Shown: positions 53,461 through 63,135 of the stretch, piece after piece
Layout of the letters: each line of letters begins with the position of its first letter
Position numbering within the stretch: position 1 is the first letter of the stretch
NCBI GenBank assembly: GCA_963732595.1
Contig: CAVSZZ010000002.1
Coordinates: 62,001 to 126,000, forward strand
Reading direction: 5' to 3'
Origin: JAFGXF01 sp963732595
GTDB taxonomy: Bacteria; Chloroflexota; Anaerolineae; Anaerolineales; Anaerolineaceae
DNA: 64,000 nucleotides
Translations under genes and position numbers: made by a program
The notes under the pieces: model-generated
What the model was told of the DNA's origin: nothing
Seen by the model: the letters and a program-made list of their open reading frames with translations, nothing else
The model's database searches: none

Positions 53461-54241
53461 GTCGCTCATGGTTTTCAAAGCAGCTGACCCCGCTTATCAG
53501 GCCTACCAGGTTGCCACCGATGTCTATCAAGGACCTCTGGACCTGTTGCTCTCCCTGATCGAGCGGGCGGAACTGGATATCACCAAGCTGGCGCTGGCCC
53601 AGGTGACAGATCAGTACCTGTCTTACCTGAGAGCCACGCCGGATTTGAATCCGGATGAGGTATCCGGTTTTCTGGTGATCGCGGCCAAACTGATCCAGAT
53701 CAAATCAGAAGCCCTGCTCCCTCGCCCACCGGAACGCGAACCGGGTGAAGTGGATCCCGGGGAAGCCCTGGTGGAACAGCTGAAAATTTACAAGCAATTC
53801 AAGCGCCTGGCTGCCTGGTTCGGTGATCGCGAGACCGCCGGATTGCAGACCTTCCTGCGCACGGCACCTCCACCCAAAGTTGAGGGCAAGCTTGACCTGA
53901 GTGGATTGACCCTCGAAGACCTGGTCAACACCGCGCGGATGCTCTTCTCCGAGGAGAAAGCCCTGCCGATGCTGAATACCATCATCACCATCCCCAAGGT
54001 GACCATCCGCGAAAAGATCAACCGCATCCTCATCACCCTTCGAAGGCAGGGACACCTGACCTTCCATGATCTGCTCGGACCTCACGCCACACGGGTGGAG
54101 GTCCTGGTGACCTTCCTGGCCGTGCTTGAATTGGTCAAGCGCTATATGGTCACCGTAAAACAGGATCAATTGTTCGATAATTTCCTGGTGCAACCCCTGG
54201 AATCCACCGCGACGGTAGAAGAGATCGACTCAGAGTTCTAA
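53459..54241 (+). CDS. scpA: segregation and condensation protein A
   Basis: 260 residues from 53459, or 257 from the ATG at 53468, which fits a leaderless transcript better. ScpA signatures: YQGPLDLLLSLIERAELDIT at the N-terminus, GFLVIAAKLIQIKSEALLPR, and the C-terminal winged helix with VEVLVTFLAVLELVK. It is the kleisin that bridges SMC heads; smc lies 2 kb away on the other strand. No scpB is seen next to it. Confidence 0.94.
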   Translation: MSLMVFKAADPAYQAYQVATDVYQGPLDLLLSLIERAELDITKLALAQVTDQYLSYLRATPDLNPDEVSGFLVIAAKLIQIKSEALLPRPPEREPGEVDPGEALVEQLKIYKQFKRLAAWFGDRETAGLQTFLRTAPPPKVEGKLDLSGLTLEDLVNTARMLFSEEKALPMLNTIITIPKVTIREKINRILITLRRQGHLTFHDLLGPHATRVEVLVTFLAVLELVKRYMVTVKQDQLFDNFLVQPLESTATVEEIDSEF

Positions 54242-54280
54242 TCCTCCCTGGCGCAGGACCAAACCCAGGATGGCGATTAT

Positions 54281-54288
54281 GTTATAAT
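54281..54288 (+). promoter_or_regulatory. extended -10 element
   Basis: TGTTATAAT-type element with perfect TATAAT at 54283-54288, 9 bases before the ATG at 54298. A short or absent leader is implied. Confidence 0.5.
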
Positions 54289-54297
54289 TTCTTGAAG

Positions 54298-54744
54298 ATG
54301 ACCTCCCAAACAGATATCGATATTTCCACGTTGCCTTCACCCGAATCGGCTCGACAGAGCCTGATCAGCAAGCGTGTGTTCATCCTGATCGTTGTCATCG
54401 GTATCCTGCTCCTGGCGGGAATGATCACCGGTGTCATCTTCTTGCTGAGAGCGGATGCAGCCACAGCAGAAAAAATCCGGGATATCTTCATTATTTTCAT
54501 GGCCTTCGAGTCCATCCTGATCGGTGCAGCCCTGGTGATCCTGGCCATCCAACTGGCCGTGTTGATCAATCTCCTGCAGAATGAGATCAAACCGATCCTG
54601 GATACCACAACAGAAGCCATCAACACGATTCGTGGTACAGCTGACTTCATGAGCGCCAACCTGGTCGAACCCGTCATTAAATTAAATGAGTACGTAGCTG
54701 CCCTGCGGAAGATCGTCAGTTTCATCCGGTTCCCCTGGCGCTGA
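54298..54744 (+). CDS. two-helix membrane protein with amphipathic tail (DUF948-like)
   Basis: 148 residues from the ATG at 54298 (a TTG at 54292 is also possible). Two membrane helices at about 29-51 and 62-92 are followed by a helical tail (ILDTTTEAINTIRGTADFMS). The tail recalls DUF948-type envelope proteins that often sit before YtxH proteins, as here. Function is unknown; a stress or envelope role is inferred from the pairing. Confidence 0.7.
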   Translation: MTSQTDIDISTLPSPESARQSLISKRVFILIVVIGILLLAGMITGVIFLLRADAATAEKIRDIFIIFMAFESILIGAALVILAIQLAVLINLLQNEIKPILDTTTEAINTIRGTADFMSANLVEPVIKLNEYVAALRKIVSFIRFPWR

Positions 54745-54799
54745 TCGAAATCTGATTAAGAATAATAGATAAGAGAGAAGAGAAGAAAGGATAAATATC

Positions 54800-55177
54800 A
54801 TGTCTGATCGAGATGATTTTGGAGCTTTCCTTGTTGGTGTCCTGGTCGGTGGTATCACCGGAGCCGCAGTGGCTTTACTTTTTGCCCCGCAATCCGGCGT
54901 TGAGACACGCGCACTGATCAAGGAAAAGGCTATTGAATTAAAGGACAGGACCACGGAGTCTGTTGAGGAAGCCTACGCCAAGGCTGAACAGGCTGCCAAG
55001 GAAGCCCGCTTGCATGCGGAAGAACTTAGCAATGTGGCTCGCGCCCGGGCTTCAGAACTTGGCCGCAAGGGGCAAGTCCTGCTTGAGGAACAAAAAGCCA
55101 TCGTGAGCGGAACCGTTGAAGGTGCCAAAAAGGGCGCAGCGGCAGCCAAAGCCGCCAACAAGGCAGCCAAAGCCTGA
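54800..55177 (+). CDS. YtxH-family protein
   Basis: 125 residues. A glycine-rich N-terminal membrane helix (FLVGVLVGGITGAAVALLFAPQSG) with the YtxH signature LFAP..G is followed by a long alanine/lysine-rich helix that looks like coiled coil. Members are general-stress membrane proteins of unknown function. A GAAAGGATAA site precedes the ATG. Confidence 0.85.
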   Translation: MSDRDDFGAFLVGVLVGGITGAAVALLFAPQSGVETRALIKEKAIELKDRTTESVEEAYAKAEQAAKEARLHAEELSNVARARASELGRKGQVLLEEQKAIVSGTVEGAKKGAAAAKAANKAAKA

Positions 55178-55199
55178 TCGGCTGATCGTGATCACAGGG

Positions 55200-55227
55200 C
55201 GGGCGGTGCATGCACCGCCCGTTTTTT
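55200..55227. terminator. terminator after the YtxH gene
   Basis: A perfect 11-bp palindromic stem, cgggcggtgca / tgcaccgcccg, followed by a T6 run on the plus strand. It overlaps the nnr stop region on the minus strand. Confidence 0.85.
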
Positions 55228-56788
55228 ATTTAATGCGGGTGATCTGTTGGGGGAGGAACTCCAGAATATCGCCAGCCAGGATCGACGCACTATTGCCGAA
55301 TGCAGCCTCGGCCGCTTGGCCGGACATTCCATGCAAATATGCCGCTGCGCAGGCAGCGCTGAACCCATCCAGACCCTGGGCGATCAGACCCGTGATCATA
55401 CCCGCCAGGATATCCCCGGTACCCGCGCGCGCCAGCGCAGGCGTTGCCATCGGAATGATGCCAGTTGCACCCCCCGGCTCAGCCACCACAGTCAGTGCAC
55501 CTTTTAAAACCACCACCTGGTTCCAAGCCTGAGCGAACCGTTCTGCCACACCAAGCCGGTCCTCCTGGACCTCCGCAACGGTCATTCCGGTCAGGCTGGC
55601 CATTTCCCCTGGGTGGGGTGTCAGAACACTTCCTGCGGGCAATTCTGATTGCCAGCCGGCGACGCGGGATAACAAGCGGAGAGCATCCGCATCCACCACC
55701 ATGGGTGGCAGATGGCCGGCCTCCCCGGAAAGAATTCTGCTTATAAAATGATGCGTCTCTTCCTGTAATCCCCATCCACACCCAACCAATAAAGCATCCA
55801 CGCGGGAGAGTCGGTGCGCGACGATCTCGGCTGCGCTGGAAACGACATATCCATCCTCATCCGGTAAAACCATCCAGGTCGCCTCAGGAAGATGTCCGGC
55901 AATGGCCTGATAGACCGGCTCCACCACTCCGAGCGTCACCACCCCCGCCCCGACCCGATAGGCAGCCCGGCCGGACAACAAAGCAGCACCGGTGTACTGT
56001 TGGGAACCAACCAGCAACAAAGCTGTGCCGAAATCGCCTTTATGGGCATCCAGCCTGCGCTTGGGTAATGCGTTGTCGGATGAACTCATCATCAATGACC
56101 TGGCGCTTGATCCGACCAAGCAAACCTTCATCCTCCGGGATACCGATGGAGATCGGGATCACCTGGCCGACGAAGGTATAAGCCGGGAATGTAAAGAGTC
56201 CTATCTTGGCGGCTGCCATGGTCAGGGTAAAATCCGCCTTGAGTGATCTCTTCGGCAACCTGACCACTGTCACAATCCACACCCGAGGGGCAATCAACTG
56301 CCACCACCACAGGCGGTTTTATACGACGCAGACAGATGCTCCCCGCTGAAGTGCAAAATATCCGCAATGGAAGTCTCAAGAGGCAGGCGGGTTCCGGTGC
56401 CGAAGATGCCGTCCATCAAGACTGCAGCTGCATCCAAAGCCTGACCTAATTTTTTCAAATGAGGATCCTCGGCTGCGTTAATGACTATACCACCGGCTTT
56501 CAGGAAATCATCCAAAACTGGGTCATCAGATGGGCGCGGGAGCGCTAGATAAGCACTGGCATGCCAGTTGTTGGCGGCCAGCAGAGTCAGGGCGACCAGC
56601 GTATCCCCGCCATTATTGCCTGAACCGATTAAACCCAGTATATTACATTCACCTTCCGGGTGAACATGTTCCTGCACCCATTGACCCACACCCCGCCCGG
56701 CATTTTGCATCATACCGGCATAACTTAACCCACCGGCATTTGCAGCAGCTTCGATGTCCTTCATTTCCTGTACGGTTACAATTTTCAT
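55226..56788 (-). CDS. nnr: bifunctional NAD(P)H-hydrate repair enzyme (epimerase + dehydratase), three frame breaks
   Basis: About 519 residues after repair. The YjeF-N epimerase half starts MKIVTVQEMKDIEAAA, then GLIGSGNNGGDTLVAL and AVDCPSGVDCDSG. The dehydratase half has GDFGTALLLVGS, DADALRLLSR, TPHPGEMASLTG and the ALARAGTGDILAGMI active site. Three extra bases break it, near 56331 (ctg[t]ctg), 56238 (gag[a]tca) and 56077 (cgc[a]tta). Removing each gives an unbroken family sequence. It repairs hydrated NADH and NADPH. The 238-base gap up to 57026 shows no gene. Confidence 0.92.
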
Positions 56789-57026
56789 ATCTCTCTCCCG
56801 GAAAGAACCAATGAAAATTCATCAGCTCGTCATCATTATACAACCTGCGTCAAGCCATGGCATCCATGAGTAACAGGATCATTCTCATTAGCCTCACAAG
56901 ACAATATCCGGTTTGCCATCTTGTGCAATTTGGCAGGTCAGTATATGATGAAATGACACGATCGCCTGACGATGGGTGCTGGTCATTGACCCTGAAAGAT
57001 GCCCGAATACAACCTGTGGAGATGAT

Positions 57027-57831
57027 ATGAAAAAAATAAATACATCCCAGATCCTGGTGATGGCTGCCACCCTGCTTACCCTGCTGGTGAATATTCTGGC
57101 AAATGCCCTTCCCCTTAACGGCCAAACCACTGGTGAAGTTTCCGATCAATTCGAAGTTTATTTCGTACCCGCAGGCTATGTCTTTGCCATTTGGGGCATC
57201 ATCTACCTGGGATTACTGGCCTATACCTGGTACCAAGCCAGAGCGGATCAGGCGGATAATCCACGCTTGAAACAGATATCCAGATTGTATGTGGGCAGCT
57301 GCGGTCGCCAACATGGCCTGGATATTCCTGTGGCACTATCACCTTTTCGCCTTGACATTGGTCGCGATGATCGCCTTGCTGGTCTTCTTGATCCTGATCT
57401 TCCAGAAGCTTCAAACCGGAAAGCCAGCAGCGCCGGCTAGCGAAAAATGGATCCTGGACACACCATTCGAGATCTACCTGGGCTGGATCTGTGTGGCGAC
57501 CATAGCCAATGTCAGCGACGTTTTAGCTTACTATCACTGGAATGGTTTCGGAATCGATCCGATGACCTGGGGCACGATCATGCTAACTGTCGGAGTCCTG
57601 CTGGCTGTGATCATCAATATCACGCGCAAGAACCTGGTGATCCCGGTCGTTTTCATTTGGGCCTATATCGGGATTGGGGTAAAATTTATCGAGCTCAGAC
57701 AATACAGCATGTCTGCCTGGGTCATGGCGATTCTCATCGCTTTCATGATCTATTCATTGGACTTGGGAAAGAAGATCAAAGCTGGTTCTGAAATTCCACC
57801 GCCCGATTTATTTTCTTCTGACAAGGAGTAA
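57027..57831 (+). CDS. TspO-related tryptophan-rich sensory-type membrane protein, frameshifted
   Basis: About 267 residues after repair. It begins MKKINTSQILVMAATLL. The PAGYVFAIWGIIYLGLLAYTW segment is the mark of the tryptophan-rich sensory protein relatives of TspO. An extra g near 57291 (gtg[g]gca) moves the frame to AAAVANMAWIFLWHY. Later helices run to about residue 250, giving roughly eight. These proteins bind porphyrin-like ligands in TspO; whether this longer form does is unknown. The lipoprotein gene follows after 3 bases. Confidence 0.78.
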
Positions 57832-57834
57832 ATT

Positions 57835-58687
57835 ATGGATACAAGATCTACCAAAATTCGTCTAAATGTGCTTATTATCGTCTTAACTTTGCTGGCCCTC
57901 AGTCTGGCCTGCGAAACCGGCTCAACCGGCAACGGCCTGAACGTTGAAACCCAGGTGGCATTGACGCTGGCAGCGATGAATCCTGAGCCAGTTGAAACAA
58001 CAGCGCCAATAACCTGTACGACTGTCGAATTCAATGGGATCTCTTTTTGTTATGACCCGGCCATCGCTCAGGGAACATCCACCTTGATTGAACCCGCCAT
58101 TTCCAGTCCGGATGACCCCTGGTTCAATGCACCCACGACCGAGCAGATCAATTTCGATGGCTATGTGACCGGTGAGAAATTCCACTCCCCACGGGTTATG
58201 GTTTTCTCGATAAGCGAATACCAGGCGCTGAATGAAAATGCGAGTGCATCGATCTCCGAATTACAACAATATATCGCCAACAAGCCGAATATCCCGGCCG
58301 ATGCGATTCCGTTCCTTCCCAGATGGAATGCCGCTCAGCTTTTCAAGGTCATCCCGGCATTCGTCAGTTTCCAAAATGGACAGGGTATCCGCTTCCTGGC
58401 GGAGTATGGGCAGTATGCGGCTCCGGTGAACAGCACCGACCTGTTCTATACGTTCCAGGGTATCACCAATGACGGGTTAGTATTATGTTTCTGTGATCCT
58501 GCCCGTCACCCACCCTAGTCTGCCGCCTGACGCGAATGTGGATCCCACTTTGCAACAACAGCTCTATGATGATTACCAGGGTTACCTGGCCGGTATCATT
58601 CCAACCCTCTCAGCCCAACCATTGGACAGTTTCACACCCGACCTGTCGCTTCTGGATGCCATGATCCAATCAATGACGATCCATTGA
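57835..58687 (+). CDS. lipoprotein of unknown function, frameshifted
   Basis: About 283 residues after repair. The signal peptide ends in a lipobox (LALSLAC, lipidated cysteine at about residue 25). The mature part (GISFCYDP, then YQALNENASASISELQQYIA) matches no family I know. One extra base near 58479 (gggtt[a]gtat) moves the frame to YYVSVILPVTHPSLP, ending at 58687. It stands 3 bases after the TspO-like gene, so they are likely one transcript. Confidence 0.75.
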
Positions 58688-58721
58688 AATATGTCTGAAT
58701 CTTCGCAATAACCCTGCAGCC

Positions 58722-59471
58722 ATGATCCGCCTGCTATTGTTCATCTTGCGGCTCAATTGGTCCAATTATCGACCAGCCGACTGCTTGCCCAATAACTGCT
58801 TTTGTGAAGCAATTGGAAACGGCTTGATCCGTCAACCGATCAATGCCTACACCAATATCGCCTACATACTAGCAGGCATCATCATCCTGGTCTACCTGGC
58901 ACGCACGAAGCATTTATTCAACCTGCGTTCGCCAATCTCTGACTTACCGCGCAGGCTCTTTATCCTGTTCGGGATTGCCTGCATCCTGGTTGGGATTGGA
59001 TCGTTTCTCTATCACGCATCTTTCATTTTCCTTGGGGAGGAAATGGATGATGATTCCATGTACCTGATCGGTGCCTTCATGCTATTTTTTGAATTGGCTC
59101 ATCACAAAAAAATCACGACCCGCCAATTCATCGGGTATTACATTGCCCTAAACCTATTACTCGAGATCTTAATCTTCATGATACCAGTTGTCCGCGGGGC
59201 AGTCTTCGCACTTTTGGTCATCGCATCCCTCACGCTGGTTGAGATCTCAATTCGGAAGGGAATCGTCGCCAGCCAGCGTCGTCAATACTATGCTGCCATC
59301 GGTTTATTTGGCGTTGCCTACTTTATCTGGATATTAGATAAAACCCATCTGGTGTGCGACCCCGACTCTCTCTTTCAGGGACATGCTATCTGGCATCTCC
59401 TTTCAGCTCTGGCGGCCCTGATGTATTTTTTCTACATGGATCGGGAATACCAGTTCCATAGATCGAAGTAA
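58722..59471 (+). CDS. ceramidase-like CREST-superfamily membrane hydrolase
   Basis: 249 residues with seven hydrophobic helices. The pattern CFCEAIGNGLIRQPINAYTNIAYI is the start of alkaline ceramidase-like proteins. The metal-site residues fit: S and H in GSFLYHASF, D in EEMDDDSMYLIG, and H in DKTHLVCDP and GHAIWHLLS. Such enzymes cut amide bonds of membrane lipids; a bacterial substrate is not established. It ends at a terminator shared with ileS. Confidence 0.82.
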   Translation: MIRLLLFILRLNWSNYRPADCLPNNCFCEAIGNGLIRQPINAYTNIAYILAGIIILVYLARTKHLFNLRSPISDLPRRLFILFGIACILVGIGSFLYHASFIFLGEEMDDDSMYLIGAFMLFFELAHHKKITTRQFIGYYIALNLLLEILIFMIPVVRGAVFALLVIASLTLVEISIRKGIVASQRRQYYAAIGLFGVAYFIWILDKTHLVCDPDSLFQGHAIWHLLSALAALMYFFYMDREYQFHRSK

Positions 59472-59514
59472 CCAGAAATATTTTATACGAATGCTTTTCA
59501 TAAATTCCATCAAA

Positions 59515-59541
59515 AAAGCCCGAGAGAAAATCCCGGGCTTT
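59515..59541. terminator. bidirectional terminator between the ceramidase-like gene and ileS
   Basis: An 8-bp stem aaagcccg / cgggcttt (59515-59522, 59534-59541) with an A-run before it and T-rich sequence after. It serves both convergent genes. Confidence 0.75.
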
Positions 59542-59565
59542 ATTCATGTCCTTTTTCTTAATGGA

Positions 59566-62500
59566 CTAGAGCAATCGTTTTTCCAAACCGATAATTACTT
59601 TTTCACCATCGAACTCATCTTCCACGCAGGTACAAGCCTCCCCCGGCTTTTCGTCCAATAATTCAACCGCCAGCGTTTCGGCAGAGATGTAGTCCTGGAA
59701 GGATTTGATGGCCGCAGCCAGCTTGATAGAGGCCTGATAATAGACAGCGATGCGGTCTGAGATATCCAGCTCAGCCTGTTTACGCAGGTCCTGGACACGA
59801 CGCACGAACTCACGCGCCAGGCCTTCCTGCATGAGCTCAGGGGTCAGGTCGGTGACCAGGGCAGCCAGGTAGCCACCTTCAGCCGCCACGGCATACCCTT
59901 CATGCGCCTGAACGCGGATCTCCACTTCATCCGGAAGGATTTCCAATGTCTCACCTTCCACCAGGACCTCCACCGGCTTGCCTTCCAGCAGCTTCGGGGC
60001 AGCCTGGTTGGCATCCAGCAGGATCACAGCCTGCCGGACTGCAGGGAAACGGGCGCCATATTTCTGACCCAGCTGCTTCGGTAGTGGATTGAGAGCATAA
60101 TCAACCGCCTCGCCGGTTTCGAGCAGGGTTCCCACCGATTTGACATTTAATTCATCCTTAAGAAGGTCCTCATACCGGCCAATGACCTGCTGCTCATCGG
60201 CATTGCCAACCGCAAATTTCGCCATTGCCAGCGGCTGGCGCACTTTGCGGTTGGCCTTGTTGCGGGCGGCATGCCCCAGGGAAGCCAGCTGCATCACCAG
60301 TATCATGTCATGGTTGAGCTGTTCATCGATGAGACCATCGTCGTACTCGGGCCAATCCGCCAGATGAACAGATTCCGGCGCAGAAGGATCGATCGCGCGA
60401 ACGAGGTTCTGGTAGAGTTCCTCGGCCATGAATGGCATGGTTGGCGCGAGCAATTTGGCAACGGTCATCAACGCCTGATACAGGGTCGCATACGCAGCCA
60501 GCTTGTCCTCATCGGAACCGCTCTTCCAGAAACGGCGCCGTGAGCGGCGCAGGTACCAGTTGGATAGGTCATCCACAAAACGTTCGATCGGCCGGGTACA
60601 TCCAGTCAGGTCATAGGATTCCATGGCCTGGGTGATATCACGGACCAAGGTATTCAAGGAGGACAGCAACCATTTATCCAGATCGGAGTAAACGGGTTGA
60701 TGGGTGGGATCCGGCTTCCATTCATCCAGGCGGGCATAGGTCACGAAGAAGGAATAGGTATTCCACAGCATGAGCATGAAATTGCGCACCACATCACCCA
60801 CCTGCTCCATGGAAAAACGGCGTTCCTGCCCTGGAGGCGTCGTGGAATAAAGGTACCAGCGGAAAGCATCGGCACCGTGTGCATCCAGGACTTCCCAGGG
60901 ATCGACATAGTTCCCCCGCGATTTGGACATCTTCTGACCTTCGGCATCCAGGACCAGGCCATGGCAGATCACATTCTTGAAACAAACCGAATCGAACAGC
61001 ATGGTGCTGATGGCATGCAGGGAATAGAACCAACCACGGGTCTGGTCAACGCCCTCGCAAATAAAATCTGCCGGGAATTGATTCTCAAAAGTGGCCTTGT
61101 TCTCAAAGGGATAATGCCATTGTGCCACCGGCATGGAACCTGAATCGAACCAGACATCGATCAGCTCAACCACTCGCTGCATGCTGCCTTTGCATTTCGG
61201 GCACGGGAGGCGGATGGCATCCACATATGGCCGGTGCAAGTCCAGGTCGGAGAGGTCACGTCCGGCCAGCTTCGATAATTCTTCAACCGATCCAACCGCC
61301 AGTTGGTGGTGGCACTCCTGGCATTCCCAAACCGGCAGGGGGGTACCCCAGTACCGCTCGCGGCCCAGAGCCCAGTCCACATTATTTTCAAGCCAGTTGC
61401 CGAATCGACCGTTCTTGATATGACTCGGAACCCAGTTGACCTTCTCGTTGTTCGCCACCAGCCGGTCTTTGTACTGGCTGGTGCGGATGTACCAGGTCTT
61501 GCGGGCATAATATAACAGGGGTGTGTCACATCGCCAGCAGAAGGGATAGGTATGGGTATAGGTTTCGGCTTTATACATCAAACCGCGGGTCCTCAAATCC
61601 TCGATAATGGCAGGATCAGCGTCTTTTACAAAGATGCCGCTCCACTGCTTAACCTCGGGGATGAAAGTCCCATCCGGGGCGACCGTCATGATGATCGGCA
61701 GATCGTTTTCCTGGGCCATTTGCATATCATCTGCCCCAAAAGCCGGAGCCATATGCACCAGACCGGTGCCATCCTCGGTCGTAACGAATTCCGCCAACAC
61801 CACACGGTGAGCTGGTTTATCGGTTGGCATGAAGGTGTACAGGGGCTTGTAGCGTTTTCCCTTGAGGTGTTTACCCTTGAATTTATCCACCACTGACACC
61901 TCTTCCTCGCCAAATACCTTCCCGAGCAGCGCTTCGGCCAGGATGAGGTATTCGTCTGTGCCATCCGGCAGGGTATGCTTGACCTTCACATAGGTGACAT
62001 CCGGATGGGCAGCCACCGCCACATTGGCAGGCAAGGTCCAGGGGGTGGTCGTCCAGATCAGCAGGGAGGTGTCGGGGTTATCCATCAGTGGCAAACGGAC
62101 AAATACAGACGGGTCGGTAGCCTGCTCGTAGCCCAACGCCACCTCATGATCCGAGAGTGGCGTCCCGCAGCGGGGGCAATAAGGCACAACTTTGTAGCCT
62201 TGATAAAGCAGGTCCTTATCCCACAGGGTTTTCAGGATCCACCACACGGATTCGATGTAGCTGTTGTTGTAAGTGATATAAGCTTCTTTTAAATCAACCC
62301 AAAAACCGATGCGATCGGTCAGCCGTTCCCATTCACGGATGTATTCAAATACGGATTTACGGCAAAGCTCATTGAACTTATCGATCCCATAGGCTTCGAT
62401 CTGCTGCTTGTTGGTGAAACCCAGTTTTTTCTCGATCTCTATCTCCACCGGCAGGCCATGTGTATCCCAGCCACCCCGACGGTTGACATGGTACCCGCAC

Positions 62501-62721
62501 ATGGTCTTGTAGCGTGGGAAGACATCCTTGAAAACCCGTGCCAGCACGTGGTGGACACCCGGGTGACCGTTGGCTGTCGGAGGTCCTTCATAGAAAACAA
62601 ACTCCTGACCGCCGCGGCGCAGGTCGGCAGATTTGTGGAAAATATCATTCTTCTTCCAAAAATGGAGGACATCATCTTCCATCGATGTGATATTCAATTT
62701 TGGAGAGACCGGTTTAAACAT
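59566..62721 (-). CDS. ileS: isoleucyl-tRNA synthetase
   Basis: 1051 residues from the ATG at 62721 (MFKPVSPKLNITSMEDDV). Class I landmarks: the HIGH-like GPPTANGHPGVHHVLARV, GWDTHGLPVEIEIEKKLG, the editing domain LLIWTTTPWTLPANVAVA, and the KMSKS loop in EGQKMSKSRGNYVDPWE. Its sequence looks like the second bacterial type (eukaryote-like), which is often less sensitive to mupirocin; that is inference. It is preceded by a T-box leader, so it is induced when uncharged tRNA-Ile builds up. Confidence 0.96.
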   Translation of the reverse strand: MFKPVSPKLNITSMEDDVLHFWKKNDIFHKSADLRRGGQEFVFYEGPPTANGHPGVHHVLARVFKDVFPRYKTMCGYHVNRRGGWDTHGLPVEIEIEKKLGFTNKQQIEAYGIDKFNELCRKSVFEYIREWERLTDRIGFWVDLKEAYITYNNSYIESVWWILKTLWDKDLLYQGYKVVPYCPRCGTPLSDHEVALGYEQATDPSVFVRLPLMDNPDTSLLIWTTTPWTLPANVAVAAHPDVTYVKVKHTLPDGTDEYLILAEALLGKVFGEEEVSVVDKFKGKHLKGKRYKPLYTFMPTDKPAHRVVLAEFVTTEDGTGLVHMAPAFGADDMQMAQENDLPIIMTVAPDGTFIPEVKQWSGIFVKDADPAIIEDLRTRGLMYKAETYTHTYPFCWRCDTPLLYYARKTWYIRTSQYKDRLVANNEKVNWVPSHIKNGRFGNWLENNVDWALGRERYWGTPLPVWECQECHHQLAVGSVEELSKLAGRDLSDLDLHRPYVDAIRLPCPKCKGSMQRVVELIDVWFDSGSMPVAQWHYPFENKATFENQFPADFICEGVDQTRGWFYSLHAISTMLFDSVCFKNVICHGLVLDAEGQKMSKSRGNYVDPWEVLDAHGADAFRWYLYSTTPPGQERRFSMEQVGDVVRNFMLMLWNTYSFFVTYARLDEWKPDPTHQPVYSDLDKWLLSSLNTLVRDITQAMESYDLTGCTRPIERFVDDLSNWYLRRSRRRFWKSGSDEDKLAAYATLYQALMTVAKLLAPTMPFMAEELYQNLVRAIDPSAPESVHLADWPEYDDGLIDEQLNHDMILVMQLASLGHAARNKANRKVRQPLAMAKFAVGNADEQQVIGRYEDLLKDELNVKSVGTLLETGEAVDYALNPLPKQLGQKYGARFPAVRQAVILLDANQAAPKLLEGKPVEVLVEGETLEILPDEVEIRVQAHEGYAVAAEGGYLAALVTDLTPELMQEGLAREFVRRVQDLRKQAELDISDRIAVYYQASIKLAAAIKSFQDYISAETLAVELLDEKPGEACTCVEDEFDGEKVIIGLEKRLL

Positions 62722-62743
62722 AAACACCTCTATCACCATAATT

Positions 62744-63012
62744 AAAAACTCGTCCCATCTTACAGGGACGAGAGACACTCGCGGTACCACCCTGGTTCCT
62801 GTGCTTGACAGGCACCTCGGTTGGATACGCCCTCATGGGGGGATATCCACATCTCGGATAACGGTGGATGAGACCGGCTCACTTACTTGCAAATCGCTTT
62901 CAGATCGCAGCTCCGGAAGGATTTTCCGCCGGTCATGCCTGCCCGGTTTTCACTCGTTCCGGACTCACTGGAGGATGGAACCGGCGTACTCGTTTCCATC
63001 AAAGCTTGATTA
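62744..63012 (-). ncRNA. T-box riboswitch leader of ileS
   Basis: The canonical T-box sequence AGGGTGGTACCGC lies on the minus strand at 62781-62793. It is followed by a terminator hairpin, CTCGTCCC / GGGACGAG (62749-62772), with a T5 run. The T-box side can pair instead to form the antiterminator when uncharged tRNA binds. A long stem I region extends to about 63012. I could not place the isoleucine specifier codon with certainty. This accounts for most of the gap between ileS and the next gene. Confidence 0.9.
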
Positions 63013-63018
63013 GAAGTA

Positions 63019-63047
63019 ATTATGCCACAGGCTCTGGTAAAAATCAA
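63019..63047 (-). promoter_or_regulatory. promoter of the ileS T-box transcript
   Basis: On the minus strand TTGATT (63042-63047), a 17-base spacer and CATAAT (63019-63024). The start site would fall near 63012, at the head of the T-box leader. Confidence 0.65.
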
Positions 63048-63135
63048 CAGCTCACAACCACTCACGAGGCTCGCCGAGGAAGCCTGCTTCCGGATGAGCG
63101 CATGGTAAAATCCTTCGAAAGTGGAGCATTCCTAA

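Noticed and set aside
16317..58687. Broken housekeeping genes as true pseudogenes
   Set aside because: smc, rnc, tdk, cca and nnr would not all decay together, each needs only one extra base removed, and the rest of each sequence is intact.
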